Shown here: positions 48,381 through 59,587 of the stretch, one piece after another
Layout of the letters: each line of letters opens with the position of its first letter
Numbering within the stretch: the first letter of the stretch is position 1
Assembly (NCBI GenBank): GCA_030844895.1
Contig: CM061229.1
Span: 106,080,975 to 106,144,974 of the forward strand
Source of the DNA: Ambrosia x helenae
Taxonomy: Eukaryota; Streptophyta; Magnoliopsida; Asterales; Asteraceae
Length of the DNA: 64,000 nucleotides
Reading direction: 5' to 3'
The notes under the pieces: model-generated
Databases searched by the model: none
Seen by the model: the letters and a program-made list of their open reading frames with translations, nothing else
What the model was told of the DNA's origin: nothing
Translations under genes and position numbers: made by a program

Positions 48381-49206
48381 TTAAGAAGGATAATATATAT
48401 ATCTATTAATAAAACAAAGCACTAAATCGTACATGGCACTTAAAGAGGTCATTGTTTCCTATTAGGTGTGTCACGTGTATCTTCCTTCTTATTTCCATCC
48501 AAAAGTCTTTTTCTCTCTCATTTTCCTCCACGATTTTAAAAGGTTAATAACTTCATATATGATTTTTTTTTAAAAAAAAAATTACACCAAATTAACAAAC
48601 GTTTTATTATCTTTTCAACGAGTACCATAGTACTATACAAAAAATGAAGAAAAAAAACGATTTTTTTTGGGTTTTTGTTCATACTGGAAAACAAAACAGT
48701 GTGTTCAGGTAATTCATTAATTATATCTAGGCAAGTCACTAATCATGTTCAAACTAGGAATTATATTTTCATTAATAGCATAATAGATTAAAACCACTCC
48801 TTTTCAAAAAAAAAAAGTCACACCTTCAAGACCACCGCCTTAATCACGCCCCGCAATGGTTGTTTTTAGCTCTGCTCCTCATCCAAACATACATCTTCTT
48901 TTAATATACATTTTCATTCTTATTCACATGATTAAAATTGTTGTTTTCTAATATTTTAGTATATTAATTTACTAGATTTATATCTCGGGAGCGTCCCGGG
49001 GTTGAAATAATCTAATATGACATATCAATTCTACATACGAAATAGACGGGTGCGCTTTAAGTTATATGTAGGAAAGTTTCAAGTAGCAACTAACCTAAAA
49101 CAATTAACAATGTATCTCCAATGTTAACGTCTAACCTTAAACAATGTATAACTCTAATATTAAAGAATTCACATTTATTGGTTTGAACATAGTTAATGAC
49201 TTGATT

Positions 49207-49410
49207 TTTTTTGAATGGCCAATGGTACACATCCATAACGAAGCCCCGCACCCTTCAGGTCCGGTCCCCGGCCCCCCCCAAGGTCCAGCCCCTCATTTCA
49301 GAATAACCCTACTCTGAGTGGGATTCGAACCTGTGACCTCCCAGGACAGGAACCCCACAAAGTGGGTAAACCTTCCCACCTCCATTGCAACCACTCCACT
49401 GATTCTGAAA
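49207..49410 (-). mobile_element. tRNA-derived SINE
   Basis: On the minus strand the unit begins near GTGGAGTGGTTGCAATGG (box A-like) and has a box B match GGTTCGAATCC (49,321-49,331). It ends in an A-run and is flanked by the exact 14-bp duplication TTAATGACTTGATT (49,193-49,206 and 49,411-49,424). It lies inside the Helitron-like cluster. Confidence 0.8.
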
Positions 49411-49821
49411 TTAATGACTTGATTAATGAATAACTTGAACACTTTGTGTGTTTTTTTCTTCCTGTATGAACAAAACCCCATAAAAAAATAGTCGCTTTTT
49501 TCTCTGTTTTTTATATAGCACTATGGTACTCGTTGGAAAGATAATAAAACGCTCGTTAATTGGTGTAATTTTTTCTTTAAAAAATCGCGTATATAAAAGA
49601 TATTAACATTTAAAAATCATGGGATGAAACATAAGAGAGAAAATCCAATTTTGTTTTTAAATTTCTTTTTTTTCCTAAAATAACTCAATGCCACATGTCA
49701 TTTTAATTGTTTTTTGATTTTTTTATTGGTGCCACATGAGATCTTACATGGCACTCTCAAATGGGAGAATGGCTTCTTTGAGTGCCATGTAGGATATAGG
49801 GCTTTGAAATATATATATATA

Positions 49822-49836
49822 TATGTGTGTGTGTGT

Positions 49837-49870
<34 letters not shown>
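49822..49870. repeat. TA/TG microsatellite
   Basis: A TA run followed by about 20 TG units at the 5' part of the reversed Helitron-like unit. Frames here are low-complexity artefacts. Confidence 0.9.
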
Positions 49871-49873
<3 letters not shown>

Positions 49874-50784
49874 TAGATCATATCACATATGTTATCACCT
49901 CATAGTAAATTTGTCTATCCCGGAAAACTTCCGGTTATACAAGACTTTGATATTTATTTACTTACTTGAAAATGTATATATATATAAGGTCAAGTTATTC
50001 TACACAATGTAACAAAAGTGAGAAGGGTGAGAAGAATATGAAAAACATAATAGATCACGAAATATAACACAATGAGCTACAAAATACAACACAATGCCGA
50101 AAAATATAATACAATGCTGAAGAAAAAAGACACAACGAATTGCAAAAATGACACAATGATGAAAATAAGAAAAAAGACACAATGCTACATAAAAGACACA
50201 ATGATATAACGTATATTCTAAAAATTATACCAAATTAACGGGCGTTTTGTTATCTTTTCAACGAGTATCATATGCTATATAAAAAACGGAGAAAAAAAAC
50301 GACTATTTTTTTGTGGGGTTTTTGTTATAGGAAAAAAACACAAAGTGTTCAGGTTATTCATTAATCAATGTATAGGCAAGTCATTAATTATGTTCAAACC
50401 AGTAAATATGAAATCTATAATATTAGAGTTATACATTGTTTAAGGTTAGGTGTTAACATTGGAGATACATTGTTAATTGTTTTAGGTTAGGTGCTACCTG
50501 AAACTTTCATACATGTAACTGTAAAGCGCATCAGTCTATTTCGTATGTAGAATTGATATGTCATATTAGATTTCTCAACCCCGAGACGCTCCCAGGATAT
50601 AAATCTAGTTATATACATTATAATAACATTATACTAATAGAAGTTCTAATACAAATGTTTTATCGGGAAACCTTTTAGATTTTAGAAGTATTTGTATTAT
50701 TTTAAAGTATTAAACTTAAGGAATTTTACCATTTATATATTTCCTGTAACAATTTTGAATGAAAATATATACATAAAATAAAGT

Positions 50785-51871
50785 GAGAATCACATGATTG
50801 ATCCTGTCCTTTTCAAATTTTGTACGCCTTGGTCCTAGTGGTTTACTAATTACAAGATTTGTATCTAGGTTTAACAAAAGTGCACTCGTGTGTCCTTACC
50901 TCTAACTTTGTTAATTTCCTGCGTTAAAAACTCGTAATTTACATTTTTACCCTCAATTATACAAAAAGTAATTTTAAAACATAAATAAAAAAGATAATAT
51001 TAAACATATCCCCACCTCATTCTTCTTCTCCTTAAAACCACCACCATCTCCCCAACCCACCATCGCACACACCACCACCGCCGACCTGCATCTCCTCCGA
51101 CCTGTAACTTTTTCGTACAACAATCTCACATGACTATTACCTTTAGTACCATTATTCCCAGAACATGGCCCTTACCAACTTCTCTGATAACGGTGGAAGA
51201 CAACCGGTCCACCACCACTTGCAACCGGCAAACAAGACAACACCCCACCCCCTTTCACCCAACAATATTCTAGAGAGAGAGACACAGATAGAAACGAACA
51301 GAGAGAGAGGAGATGACGGTGACGATGATCTAGGTTCCGATTAGTGTTCCTGTTCTGATTTGGGACTTCATGTGTAGATGGTGACTAGGGTTTCGAGCAA
51401 GTCAGGTTGTGGCAGAGGAAGAAGAAGGGTTTCGAGCAAGTCTGATTTGGACTTCAGAAAGAAATGGATCGTGTTTGGGTGATGGTTGTGGCAGAGGAAG
51501 AAGAAGGGTGGTTGTGGTTTGGGGAGATGGTGGTGGTTTAAGGAAGAAGAAGGAGGAGGTGCAGGGGTTATGGTTGTGGTTTAGGAGAAATGGTGGTGGT
51601 TTAAGGAAGAAGAAGGGTGGGGTTTTATATTGGGCTTAGACAATAAAAGACTATAATACCCCCACATGGAAGCACGTGGCATAAAAAGACTATAATACCC
51701 CCCCACATGGGAAGCACGTGGGTGGACTTAACCAGAAAAGTTAACAGTCCCTTATTCATGAGAATCACATGATGCACTTTTGTAAACCTAGATACCAATC
51801 TTGTAATTAGTGAACCACTAGGACCAAGAGTGCAAAATTAAAAAAGCAAAGGGACCAACAATGTGATTCTC
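50785..51871. mobile_element. Long terminal-inverted-repeat element (1.1 kb)
   Basis: About 110 bp at each end are inverted: GAGAATCACA, GGTCCTAGTGGTT, ACTAATTACAAGAT and ATCTAGGTTT recur on opposite strands. A-rich flanks (ATAAAATAAA / TGAAATAAAT) may be a degraded duplication. The interior is CCACC/GGTGG-rich, with no supported gene. The superfamily may be Mutator-like. Confidence 0.65.
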
Positions 51872-51921
51872 TCTGAAATAAATTTATCGTTGGATGAGTG
51901 AATAATTTTATGTTAAATTGT

Positions 51922-52021
51922 NNNNNNNNNNNNNNNNNNNNNNNNNNNNNNNNNNNNNNNNNNNNNNNNNNNNNNNNNNNNNNNNNNNNNNNNNNNNNNN
52001 NNNNNNNNNNNNNNNNNNNNN
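51922..52021. other. Assembly gap (N run)
   Basis: A run of about 100 undetermined bases joins two contigs. Confidence 0.95.
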
Positions 52022-53220
52022 CTTCTACCTGTCAGTGAGTAAGAACCTCTACGATGAGTTGAGCGGTTCGATAGCCTCTACCAGTCGTTAAGCAGGTTGT
52101 AGAGCCTCTTACCGGACTGTTGAGCAGGCATGATGACCTCTACAATCGTGAGTAGGTTATTTGGTACTAAACTAAATGTTGAGCAAGTCATCCATTCCTT
52201 TCTACCAGTTGTTTGATTAAGTGTACCAATTATTTCACACATTAAATTGCAATTGCAAATTGATTAATATGTACATATAAGCAATCAAGTAATCAAGTAT
52301 AGCATGCGAGTTGTAATAGTGATGTCCTCAGACAAGGTTAATGACTCTAGGTGTTCTTAGCAAATAGTTTATATTCCATGTATTCTAGTTTTCAAATGTT
52401 CAAATATGGTAGATAGTCGAATCCTCATGTATAAACTAAGGATTATGTTTGATGCAACACACTCAATCAAGTTTCAATAGTTTGGTTATCATGGGTAACT
52501 AGTCATGTCTTGTGTGAGAAAGTGAAGGATATGAATTTAGTTCTTGAGAGGATGATGAAAAATCTTGAAGCAGAATCAAGGTTGTGAGAGATAGTGAATG
52601 TGAAGATAGTTGATAAAGAGTTTATTTTATAGTAAGGAGATTATGTAGCAGTGTAAATTTTGGGGTTTGGATCAAGGTTATAATCAAGTGTATAAGAAAA
52701 CATGATTGTGGTATATGCCAAATATTGTAAAAAATTTGAACAAGTTGAAAATGATCTGGTGAGCGTCGATGGAGAATTTAGAGACTAGATATTATTCCTA
52801 TGGATAAAAAAAAATCTTATTTTCAAAATTGGTTTTATACATAAAGCAAAAGTTGTTAAATAGTACAAGCTAAGTGGGCTTTGATTAAAATATTCCCGTT
52901 AGTTGGAGATTTCAAACATGACATTAGGTTTTGAAGATCAAGGTTTTATTAAGTGATTTTTAATAGTTTAAAGCATTATATAGAAAATTGTTTGTTACGT
53001 CAATAAATAAACAATTGAATTAAGTTCGAGGACATCTTTTGTCAAAAATATGTACTTTGTAAAGTTACTAGGTAATGAAAATACAACAAGATTTAGAAAT
53101 CTTTAGTTTGTGCTAAGGTATGAGGTTATAGTTTTAAAAAATAAGTAACATGTGGAGAAATGAAATAATATGATTTGGGTAGGATGTTGAATATTTAAAA
53201 AGTGGCTAAGATGGTGGATG
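52022..53220. repeat. Retrotransposon fragment with empty insertion site
   Basis: The start (52,050-52,140) resembles the internal repeat of the nested element at 4,221-4,384. From about 52,510 it matches 1-185 joined directly to 12,669-13,203, with a single GGTTA at 52,676-52,680. It is thus the uninterrupted relative of the DNA hit by the 12-kb element. No gene. Confidence 0.75.
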
Positions 53221-53298
53221 AAAACTTTAGTATGTGGGAGATGGATAATAATGTTTTTTTTTATTGAATGTTATAAAGAGTTGAATGGTAGGCTATTG

Positions 53299-53306
53299 TA
53301 TTTATA
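53299..53306 (-). promoter_or_regulatory. Minus-strand TATA box in LTR-like region
   Basis: TATAAATA on the minus strand, within AT-rich DNA continuing the retrotransposon fragment. It may mark an LTR promoter. Confidence 0.3.
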
Positions 53307-53504
53307 GTGTAGAAATTAGAGTTGTAATTAGGGACTACTTTGACTAGGCTAGAATTTAGGAACAACTTTGACTTGACTAGAAGACCATATTTACTAAACA
53401 CTTTGACTTGACTTGATAGGAGACTACGTTTGACTTTTCAGGTTTGACTAAGGGACCTTGAAAGGGTTTAAGTTTAATTGGTTTTAATTAACATCACCAA
53501 AACA

Positions 53505-53592
53505 CCAAATGGTGTAGTGGTTGTGTGTGTGGTGTGGTTAAGGTTTAGCCCCCAGGGACTCGGGTTCGATCATGGCACAGGCAAACATTTTT
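53505..53592 (+). mobile_element. Short tRNA-derived SINE (Au-like)
   Basis: A box A-like GGTGTAGTGG at 53,511-53,520 and a box B-like GGGTTCGATCA at 53,562-53,572 lie about 50 bp apart, followed by a T-run. No clear target duplication was found. Confidence 0.55.
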
Positions 53593-53730
53593 TTTAACGT
53601 TTTTAAATCAGAATTTTTTATACAATCCAATTTAATATTGATTATAGGTCATTATTTAAACAAAAATTTTTTTTAACAAAATGGATGGTAAAGATACTGT
53701 AAACATGAATCGGATGAATTAAACGAGGGA

Positions 53731-53732
<2 letters not shown>

Positions 53733-53789
<57 letters not shown>
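53733..53789. repeat. CT and TA microsatellites
   Basis: A CT run directly followed by a TA run. The minus-strand frame across it is low-complexity. Confidence 0.9.
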
Positions 53790-53859
53790 AAGAAAATTTG
53801 TGTGACGTTACACTTAGTATGGAAGCAAATAAATCCAAGCTCGAAAGTAGGGTGTGCTA

Positions 53860-54924
53860 CCGACTCCCTAGTACATGTGTCACTAAGTAAGTATATATTT
53901 AATACCATTACACCATATAACCCGTTTGTCCAAGACGTTTAAATGTTTCAAAAGCGTGTAAGTGACACTAGTGATTCTACATGCATAAGTAAACCCTACG
54001 GACCCGTTGGTGAATATGTTGGTTACCATTAGTTTTCCAATGTTGACTTACTGTAAAAATTTCATAACTTAATTTATTATAAAACCCGAGTTATGATTGT
54101 TTAAAGTTGACTCAGTTTGTTAAACCGAAATTCTAATATGACCTCTTAACCAATAAAATTCCAAAAACTACTCAAACGAAGTCCAAATCGGACTATTTTG
54201 CCCATTACGAAAAGCTAAGACCATGTACATTACAACCATGCAAGAACACATCAAAACAATAACTTCTAACCCACGTAACAGACCCTACAAGTTATCTTTC
54301 AGATTTTGTCCAAGTTTCAATCATGCAATAACATCATTTATCTTGAACCCTAGTTGCATACTATCGATCAACAACACCAAATAAACATTCTACAACATCT
54401 ATAAGACATTATCTGATCATAACCTAGCAAAATTCATGCATATATTATCATTCACAAACGCTAGTTATCTAAAACATCAAGAACACACATGATCATGCAA
54501 AACACATAACATTCATTACATAACAATATGCTTGACCCTAACAAGTGTAACCCCATGTGTTAAGACCCAAACCATCCTACCGGTCCACCCATTACTATTT
54601 TTATTAATGCTTTCGGTTTTAAGTTCATGTAACCACATATAATTTGCACACCATTTCACAAAGTTTCATAGAAGCACGTAATTGCATTCAATCTCAAACA
54701 ATTACTTTACAACCATCTTGTTTATCAATTCACCAATGTCCGGGGTTCACTACTCATGTAAATAGTTTGGTAATTCCTCGAAGTACCACTTCATGCAGTT
54801 ATTAACCTAATATTGTGCAGCTTGTGACTTATCTAGCTAACCTAGTTAACTAGAATGCATAAAAAGTATGTACAAGTAACCAGAGTCTAGTTAAAGTGTT
54901 AACCTGAAATTACGGGGTATCACA
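53860..54924 (-). repeat. LTR-like fragment, minus orientation
   Basis: Read on the minus strand it starts TGTGATACCCCGTAATTTC, a typical plant LTR beginning, at about 54,924. The other border and any partner LTR are not seen. No coding frame. Confidence 0.4.
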
Positions 54925-56643
54925 TATTGATGCTATTATGTGTTTTGACCTGTTTGAATGATTTAGGAAGATTTAGGATGTTATAATGTGTTTTGTTGAT
55001 TTCATAAGGTTAGGGTTTGATCTAGGATGATGCTATAATAGTAGGATGATGTTGGGCAACGCCGTTATGTGATGAAATCTTGTTAATTGCTGTTTAGGGT
55101 AAGTTTTGTATGTGTTGATGTGATGTTTACATAATAATATATATATATATAGGGATATGCTCTCGATTTGGGTTGATAGAATGATAATAAATTAGGGGTT
55201 TTTGCTTGGGATAGGTTGATAAATGATTTGGGTTTGATATTGGGTGTTTCTACATGTTTCGGATCTAATTTAGATGGTTAAACGCGCGAAAAAGTGGCTT
55301 ATGTCTGCAGGGGGCGAGTAGGATGCCTACTCGCCAGTTGGAACTAGTGATTACACCCCTACTCGCCAGTTGGAACTAGTGATTACACCCCTACTCGCCA
55401 GTTGGAACTAGTGATTACACCCCTACTCGCCTGTTTGACCATCCTAATTGCTAGTTGACTTTCCTAATTGCATGTTTAATTCCTAATCGTGTGTTTTGCT
55501 GTTGTAAGTGTATTTTGACATCCCGAAACATGGTTTGACACCTAGGAACATGATAGGAACCCCGTGACATGTCTAATAACCTGATAACACGTGTTCGGAC
55601 TCGTTTATGCGTCAATTGAACTGTATGCTAGACTTGGTGAATTTTTATGCGTATTAAGTGCATAGTTGCGTATGAATAGTTGATCTCTTGCTCTTGGCTA
55701 ACACACGAGATGTCGGATCACCAATGGGATGCCGGGCCTTTTCTGGTACGATCTTGTCTTCAGTCAAACACAATTTCAAACGTATAATGGTTATGGTCTG
55801 GACACTTGGGGACTAGTTGTCCTGCGGGTCAATAGTTCGGGTACTTATATACATTTAATGATAGGTTGTCGGTACTAGGAACTGTCATTTGCATTATTTG
55901 TGATTTATTGAGAAGAACGCAACCCAAGGTGAGTTTCACGGCCCCACTTTCTATGTTTACATTTTCGGGGGAGAAACATGCTACGTGTTCGTATTTTACT
56001 AATCATGTTATACTAGGGTTATCTTTCGTTACTATGAGATTCGTTGAGTCTCAGTTCATGTGGCCAACAATGTGATAGTTCGTTTAGCTAGGTATACGGT
56101 AGTTTGTTAGCCATTAACATTGCAGTCCGTTAGCCGTGGATACGGTAGTTCGTTAGCCGTGGATGCAGTAGTTCCTTAGCCGTGGTTGCGGTAGTTCGTT
56201 GGGTGGTTCTGCGACGTATCATCATAGTAAGGTTCACACGCCTAGCCAGTGTCTTTATATCATAGTGGTAACATGATGGTGTTTTCAAAACTCATGAAAC
56301 ATTTTACTTAAAATCTGTGAACTCACCAGCATTATGTGCTGACGTTTTTAGCATGTTTTCTCAGGTCGCTAAGGTAGCAGCAATCGGATTAGGCGCACGG
56401 AGTCGCACTTGCGTCTAGGATCATGTTGGATGTCAAAACTTTAAAATTATGTTTTATCTTTGTTTGGTTTTGCAAACTTGATCTTGGTTCCACTGTATTT
56501 TTAATCACGGTTTTTGATTATTGCAAGGTTTGTTCTACGTAACTTTTTAAATATAGTTGTCGTTTATTGTGACTGTTGACTTGGATCCTGGTGTGTCACG
56601 CGCATCGTGGTAAAACCCCGCATGTGAAATTTGAGGGTGTGAC
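54925..56643 (+). mobile_element. Solo-LTR-like element, copy 3, 5'-truncated
   Basis: It ends GAGGGTGTGACA and shares with copies 1 and 2 the blocks GGTGAGTTTCACGGCCCCAC, GGGGGAGAAACATGCTAC, TCAGGTCGCTAAGGTAGCA and TTGGATCCTGGTGTGTCACG. The 5' third with the TATA box and upstream array is absent. A GTTAGCCGTGGAT-type short repeat at 56,100-56,200 is private to this copy. Confidence 0.6.
55313..55431 (+). repeat. Hairpin plus three 32-bp tandem repeats (copy 3)
   Basis: Perfect stem GGCGAGTAGG (55,313-55,322), loop ATG, CCTACTCGCC (55,326-55,335). Three identical 32-bp units (55,336-55,431) follow, each ending CCCCTACTCGCC, so only the right arm has been multiplied. Confidence 0.85.
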
Positions 56644-57129
56644 AGTTTGATTCATCATAACACTCAACGATACCAACACTCCTTATAGCTTACGATACAA
56701 AAAAAAATCACTATATTTTTATTACACCTCCATCTTCAACACAATTTATACTGGAATGCCAAGAAAAAAATATTTTAACACAATGCAATTTTATCTAAGG
56801 TTGGATAACAGTTTTGTTCAAAATCGAACGAGTAAAATAAAATTGATTTTTTGTTTTAGCGTGATGAGTTGAACCGATATTTGTTCGAACAATTTCAATA
56901 GTCAGGTGACAAACCGAACTAATATCATCCCAACGTACCACGTCAATTATAACCGAAAAACATTGGTACTATCGCAATTGTTTGTTGATATTCATTTTTA
57001 TGGTTTTCAATCAAGGTAAAACATGAGATATCCTTGTGAGCATATGATGACTTTATTTTTGGAATTGTACCATAATCAATCAAACCAATATCGATCAAAT
57101 TATCGCCAACTCCACTAATTTAATAGAAA
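56644..57129. repeat. Dispersed repeat related to 27,050-27,440
   Basis: It shares TATAGCTTACGAT and CTTCAACA blocks with the region upstream of the ICME-like gene. No gene. Confidence 0.4.
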
Positions 57130-58980
57130 AATATTACATTTTAGTGATGTTTTTTTACGGCAATCACTTTATAACTGAATATAAAGAGCAGCAAGCAGCT
57201 GAACGGAACAAAACGAGAAACAAAAATAAATTAAACAAAAAGAGTTACATCAAAGCTAACCCACTCGGCCCAGGAAAGATTACTACATTTAGCACGATGG
57301 GTAACGCTAAAAAAACGCCTCCTCTTTGATCAAGTCGACCGTAGTGTGGATCAGGATGAATTTTCCTTCAAAAGCCTTCTCATTCCTAGCCAACCACACT
57401 CTCCACACAGTAGCCAAAAGAACCGTATAAACCATCTTTCTCTACTTCTTCGAACCCGGTGACGTCTTTAACAAATCAAACCAATCGGAAAGACCAAAAG
57501 AACCCGACGACAAGGTATTTTAAGCCAAACTAAAATGTTCCACCATATCGATCTCTCCCATAAACAATTGAGTAAGGCATGACTAACATCTTCTTACAAA
57601 AGGCCGCATCTACAACAAATCGGATCAACCAAGGGGATGTTATGGTGCAACTCCTTCTTAGTAGCAATTCTTCCCAAAAGAGCCCTCCATAAAAAGTAGT
57701 TTGCTTTCAGCGGCACCCAAAAGTTCCACCAAAATTCTAACCCGGAACCCGTATTCAAGGAAAACGAAGCCATTTCCCAGCACAGATCTTTGACGGAAAA
57801 CGCTGACCCGGATTTATTTTCCCATACCTATCTATCGGACCCAAACGAAAGCTTAATCGGCTGCAAAAGAACCACCAGGTCTGCGAGCTGCTGTATCTCC
57901 GCAACATACTTAGGCGCAGGCCCCATTTTCCACACCCAACCTGCTTGCTGGTCTTCAGTTGTAAAAACATCCGAAACCGACCCGTTCTTGTTTCTCGACA
58001 TTTTAAACAAGTCAGGAACACGATCTCTAAAGCAAAAATTTGCAGCCCAATAATCATTCCAGAAACTTGTCTTTGCTCCATCATTTTATTTTCATAGCGA
58101 GTTTCTTTTTAGCCTCAATGCCTTTCATATATAATTTGCCTTCCACTTGAACAATATCTTTCCAAACCCCAATGATAGATTTCTTACCCGGAATTAATTT
58201 CTTGTCTCTAGACGAGAAATGGACAGCTTTGATAACATATACCCACAGATTAGAAGACTCATTTTTAAATCTCCACCACCATTTGGCAAGCATTGCCACA
58301 TTAAACTCTTCGATGCTCCCCACTCTAATGCCCCCGAGTTTTTTTGGCTTTAAAATCTTCTCTCATCTCACCCACCTTAGCTTGCATCTCTCTCCATTAG
58401 AACCCCAAAGAAAGTCCCTTCTAATAGCTTCCATCTTCATTAAAATACACTTCGGGGCTTGAAATAAAGAAAGAAAATAAGAGGGGAGACTACCGAGAAC
58501 TGCCTTAATAAGAGTTAAGCGACCCGCGAAAGAAAGAGATTTCACTTTCCAATTGGAAAGCTTTTTCTTGAACTTATCAATAACAGGTTGCCAAAATTTC
58601 ATTCGTTTCATATTGACTCCAATCGGCACACCCAAATAATTGAAAGGCAAACGACCAATCGTGCACCTAAGAATGCTTGCAAAAGAAGAGACCTCTTGCT
58701 CATTAACTCCAAACCCAAAGATATGGCATTTCTCATAATTGACCTTAAGACCCGAAGTAAAAAAAAAAAGTGAAGAAACCTATTAAGACTAACCACATTA
58801 TGCCTCGACCATTCAACAATGAATAACACATCATCGGCATAAGCAAGATGCGTTAATAAAGGCCCATTATGAGGAGGTTGAAGCCCATGGAATAAGCCCA
58901 ACTTAGACACTTGCAATATGAACATATTCATCACCTCTATAGCCAAAACGAAGTGAAACGGAGAGGCTTGCAACATTTTA
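57130..58980 (-). pseudogene. LINE (L1-type) reverse transcriptase relic
   Basis: Minus-strand pieces, in order: SPFHFVLAIEVMNMFILQ, LTHLAYADDVLFIVEW (the polymerase YADD box), FNYLGVPIGVNMKRMKFW, LSNWKVKSLSFAGRLTLIKA, then the thumb and zf-RVT part (VPLKANYFLWRALLGRIAT, CCRCG). The frame is broken in several places. The copy starts at the RT palm near 58,980, so the endonuclease and 5' half are missing. Confidence 0.88.
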
Positions 58981-59200
58981 GTGATGTTGTATCTTAAAAT
59001 CTTAACTAGGCATATCGATAATAACAGATAAACTCTAGTTAAAGTTGACTCATGACCGTTTTATCAACCTTGTTTCATTTCATATTTTTTACTCTGTGTA
59101 TTTACATAATCGTTATACTACGAGTTTGAAAGTATCGACTTGAGTTGAGACGGGCTTGACAGTATCGACCTGAGTCATACTTAGCTTGAAAATATCACAT

Positions 59201-59328
59201 CTAATAATACTAACCTTAATTAATTCCTTAAATATAAATTAATTCATATATTTTTTACACTGATCTAATAATACTAACCTTAATTAATTCCTTAAATATA
59301 AATTAATTCATATATTTTTTACACTGAT
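59201..59328. repeat. 62-bp tandem duplication
   Basis: Two near-identical units begin CTAATAATACTAACC and run through TTTTTTACACTGAT. Confidence 0.8.
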
Positions 59329-59587
59329 TGTTAAGTCGGAAAATATTGATTAGTTAATAAAGAATGAGTTTTACAATCAAGCTCGAGGGGATATGTACAG
59401 TGAAGGGGCGTTATGGGGCGTTATAGGAAATAAAATATTATAAAGTAATAAAAGGGACGTTATGGTAAAAGAGGGTGTAGTGGGAAGGGGTGTTATGAGG
59501 CTTTATAAATGAATGGGTAATCATTGGTTAATTATTTTTTTCTTATATAAATAATATAATATATATTAAATACCTAATAATATTTCA

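Larger units (their letters stand above)
48402..50608 (+). mobile_element. Helitron-like non-autonomous cluster
   Basis: A TC start after A (TCTATTAATAAAACAAAG) and a terminus CTAG followed by T at 50,605-50,608 fit Helitron ends. A second unit in reverse has its CTAG-T end at 48,972, preceded on its own strand by the hairpin CGGGACGCTCCCG, and its 5' part near 49,800-49,830. Blocks around AACGAGTACCATA and GGAGCGTCCC occur in direct and inverted order. No Rep/helicase frame is present. Confidence 0.5.

Noticed and set aside
49321..49331. tRNA gene
   Set aside because: The box B match belongs to a SINE with A-tail and target duplication; no cloverleaf or acceptor stem was found.
51409..51639. 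Plus-strand 76-codon frame rich in Gly, Arg and Lys
   Set aside because: Lies in the low-complexity core of a long-TIR element; no domain and no conserved start context.
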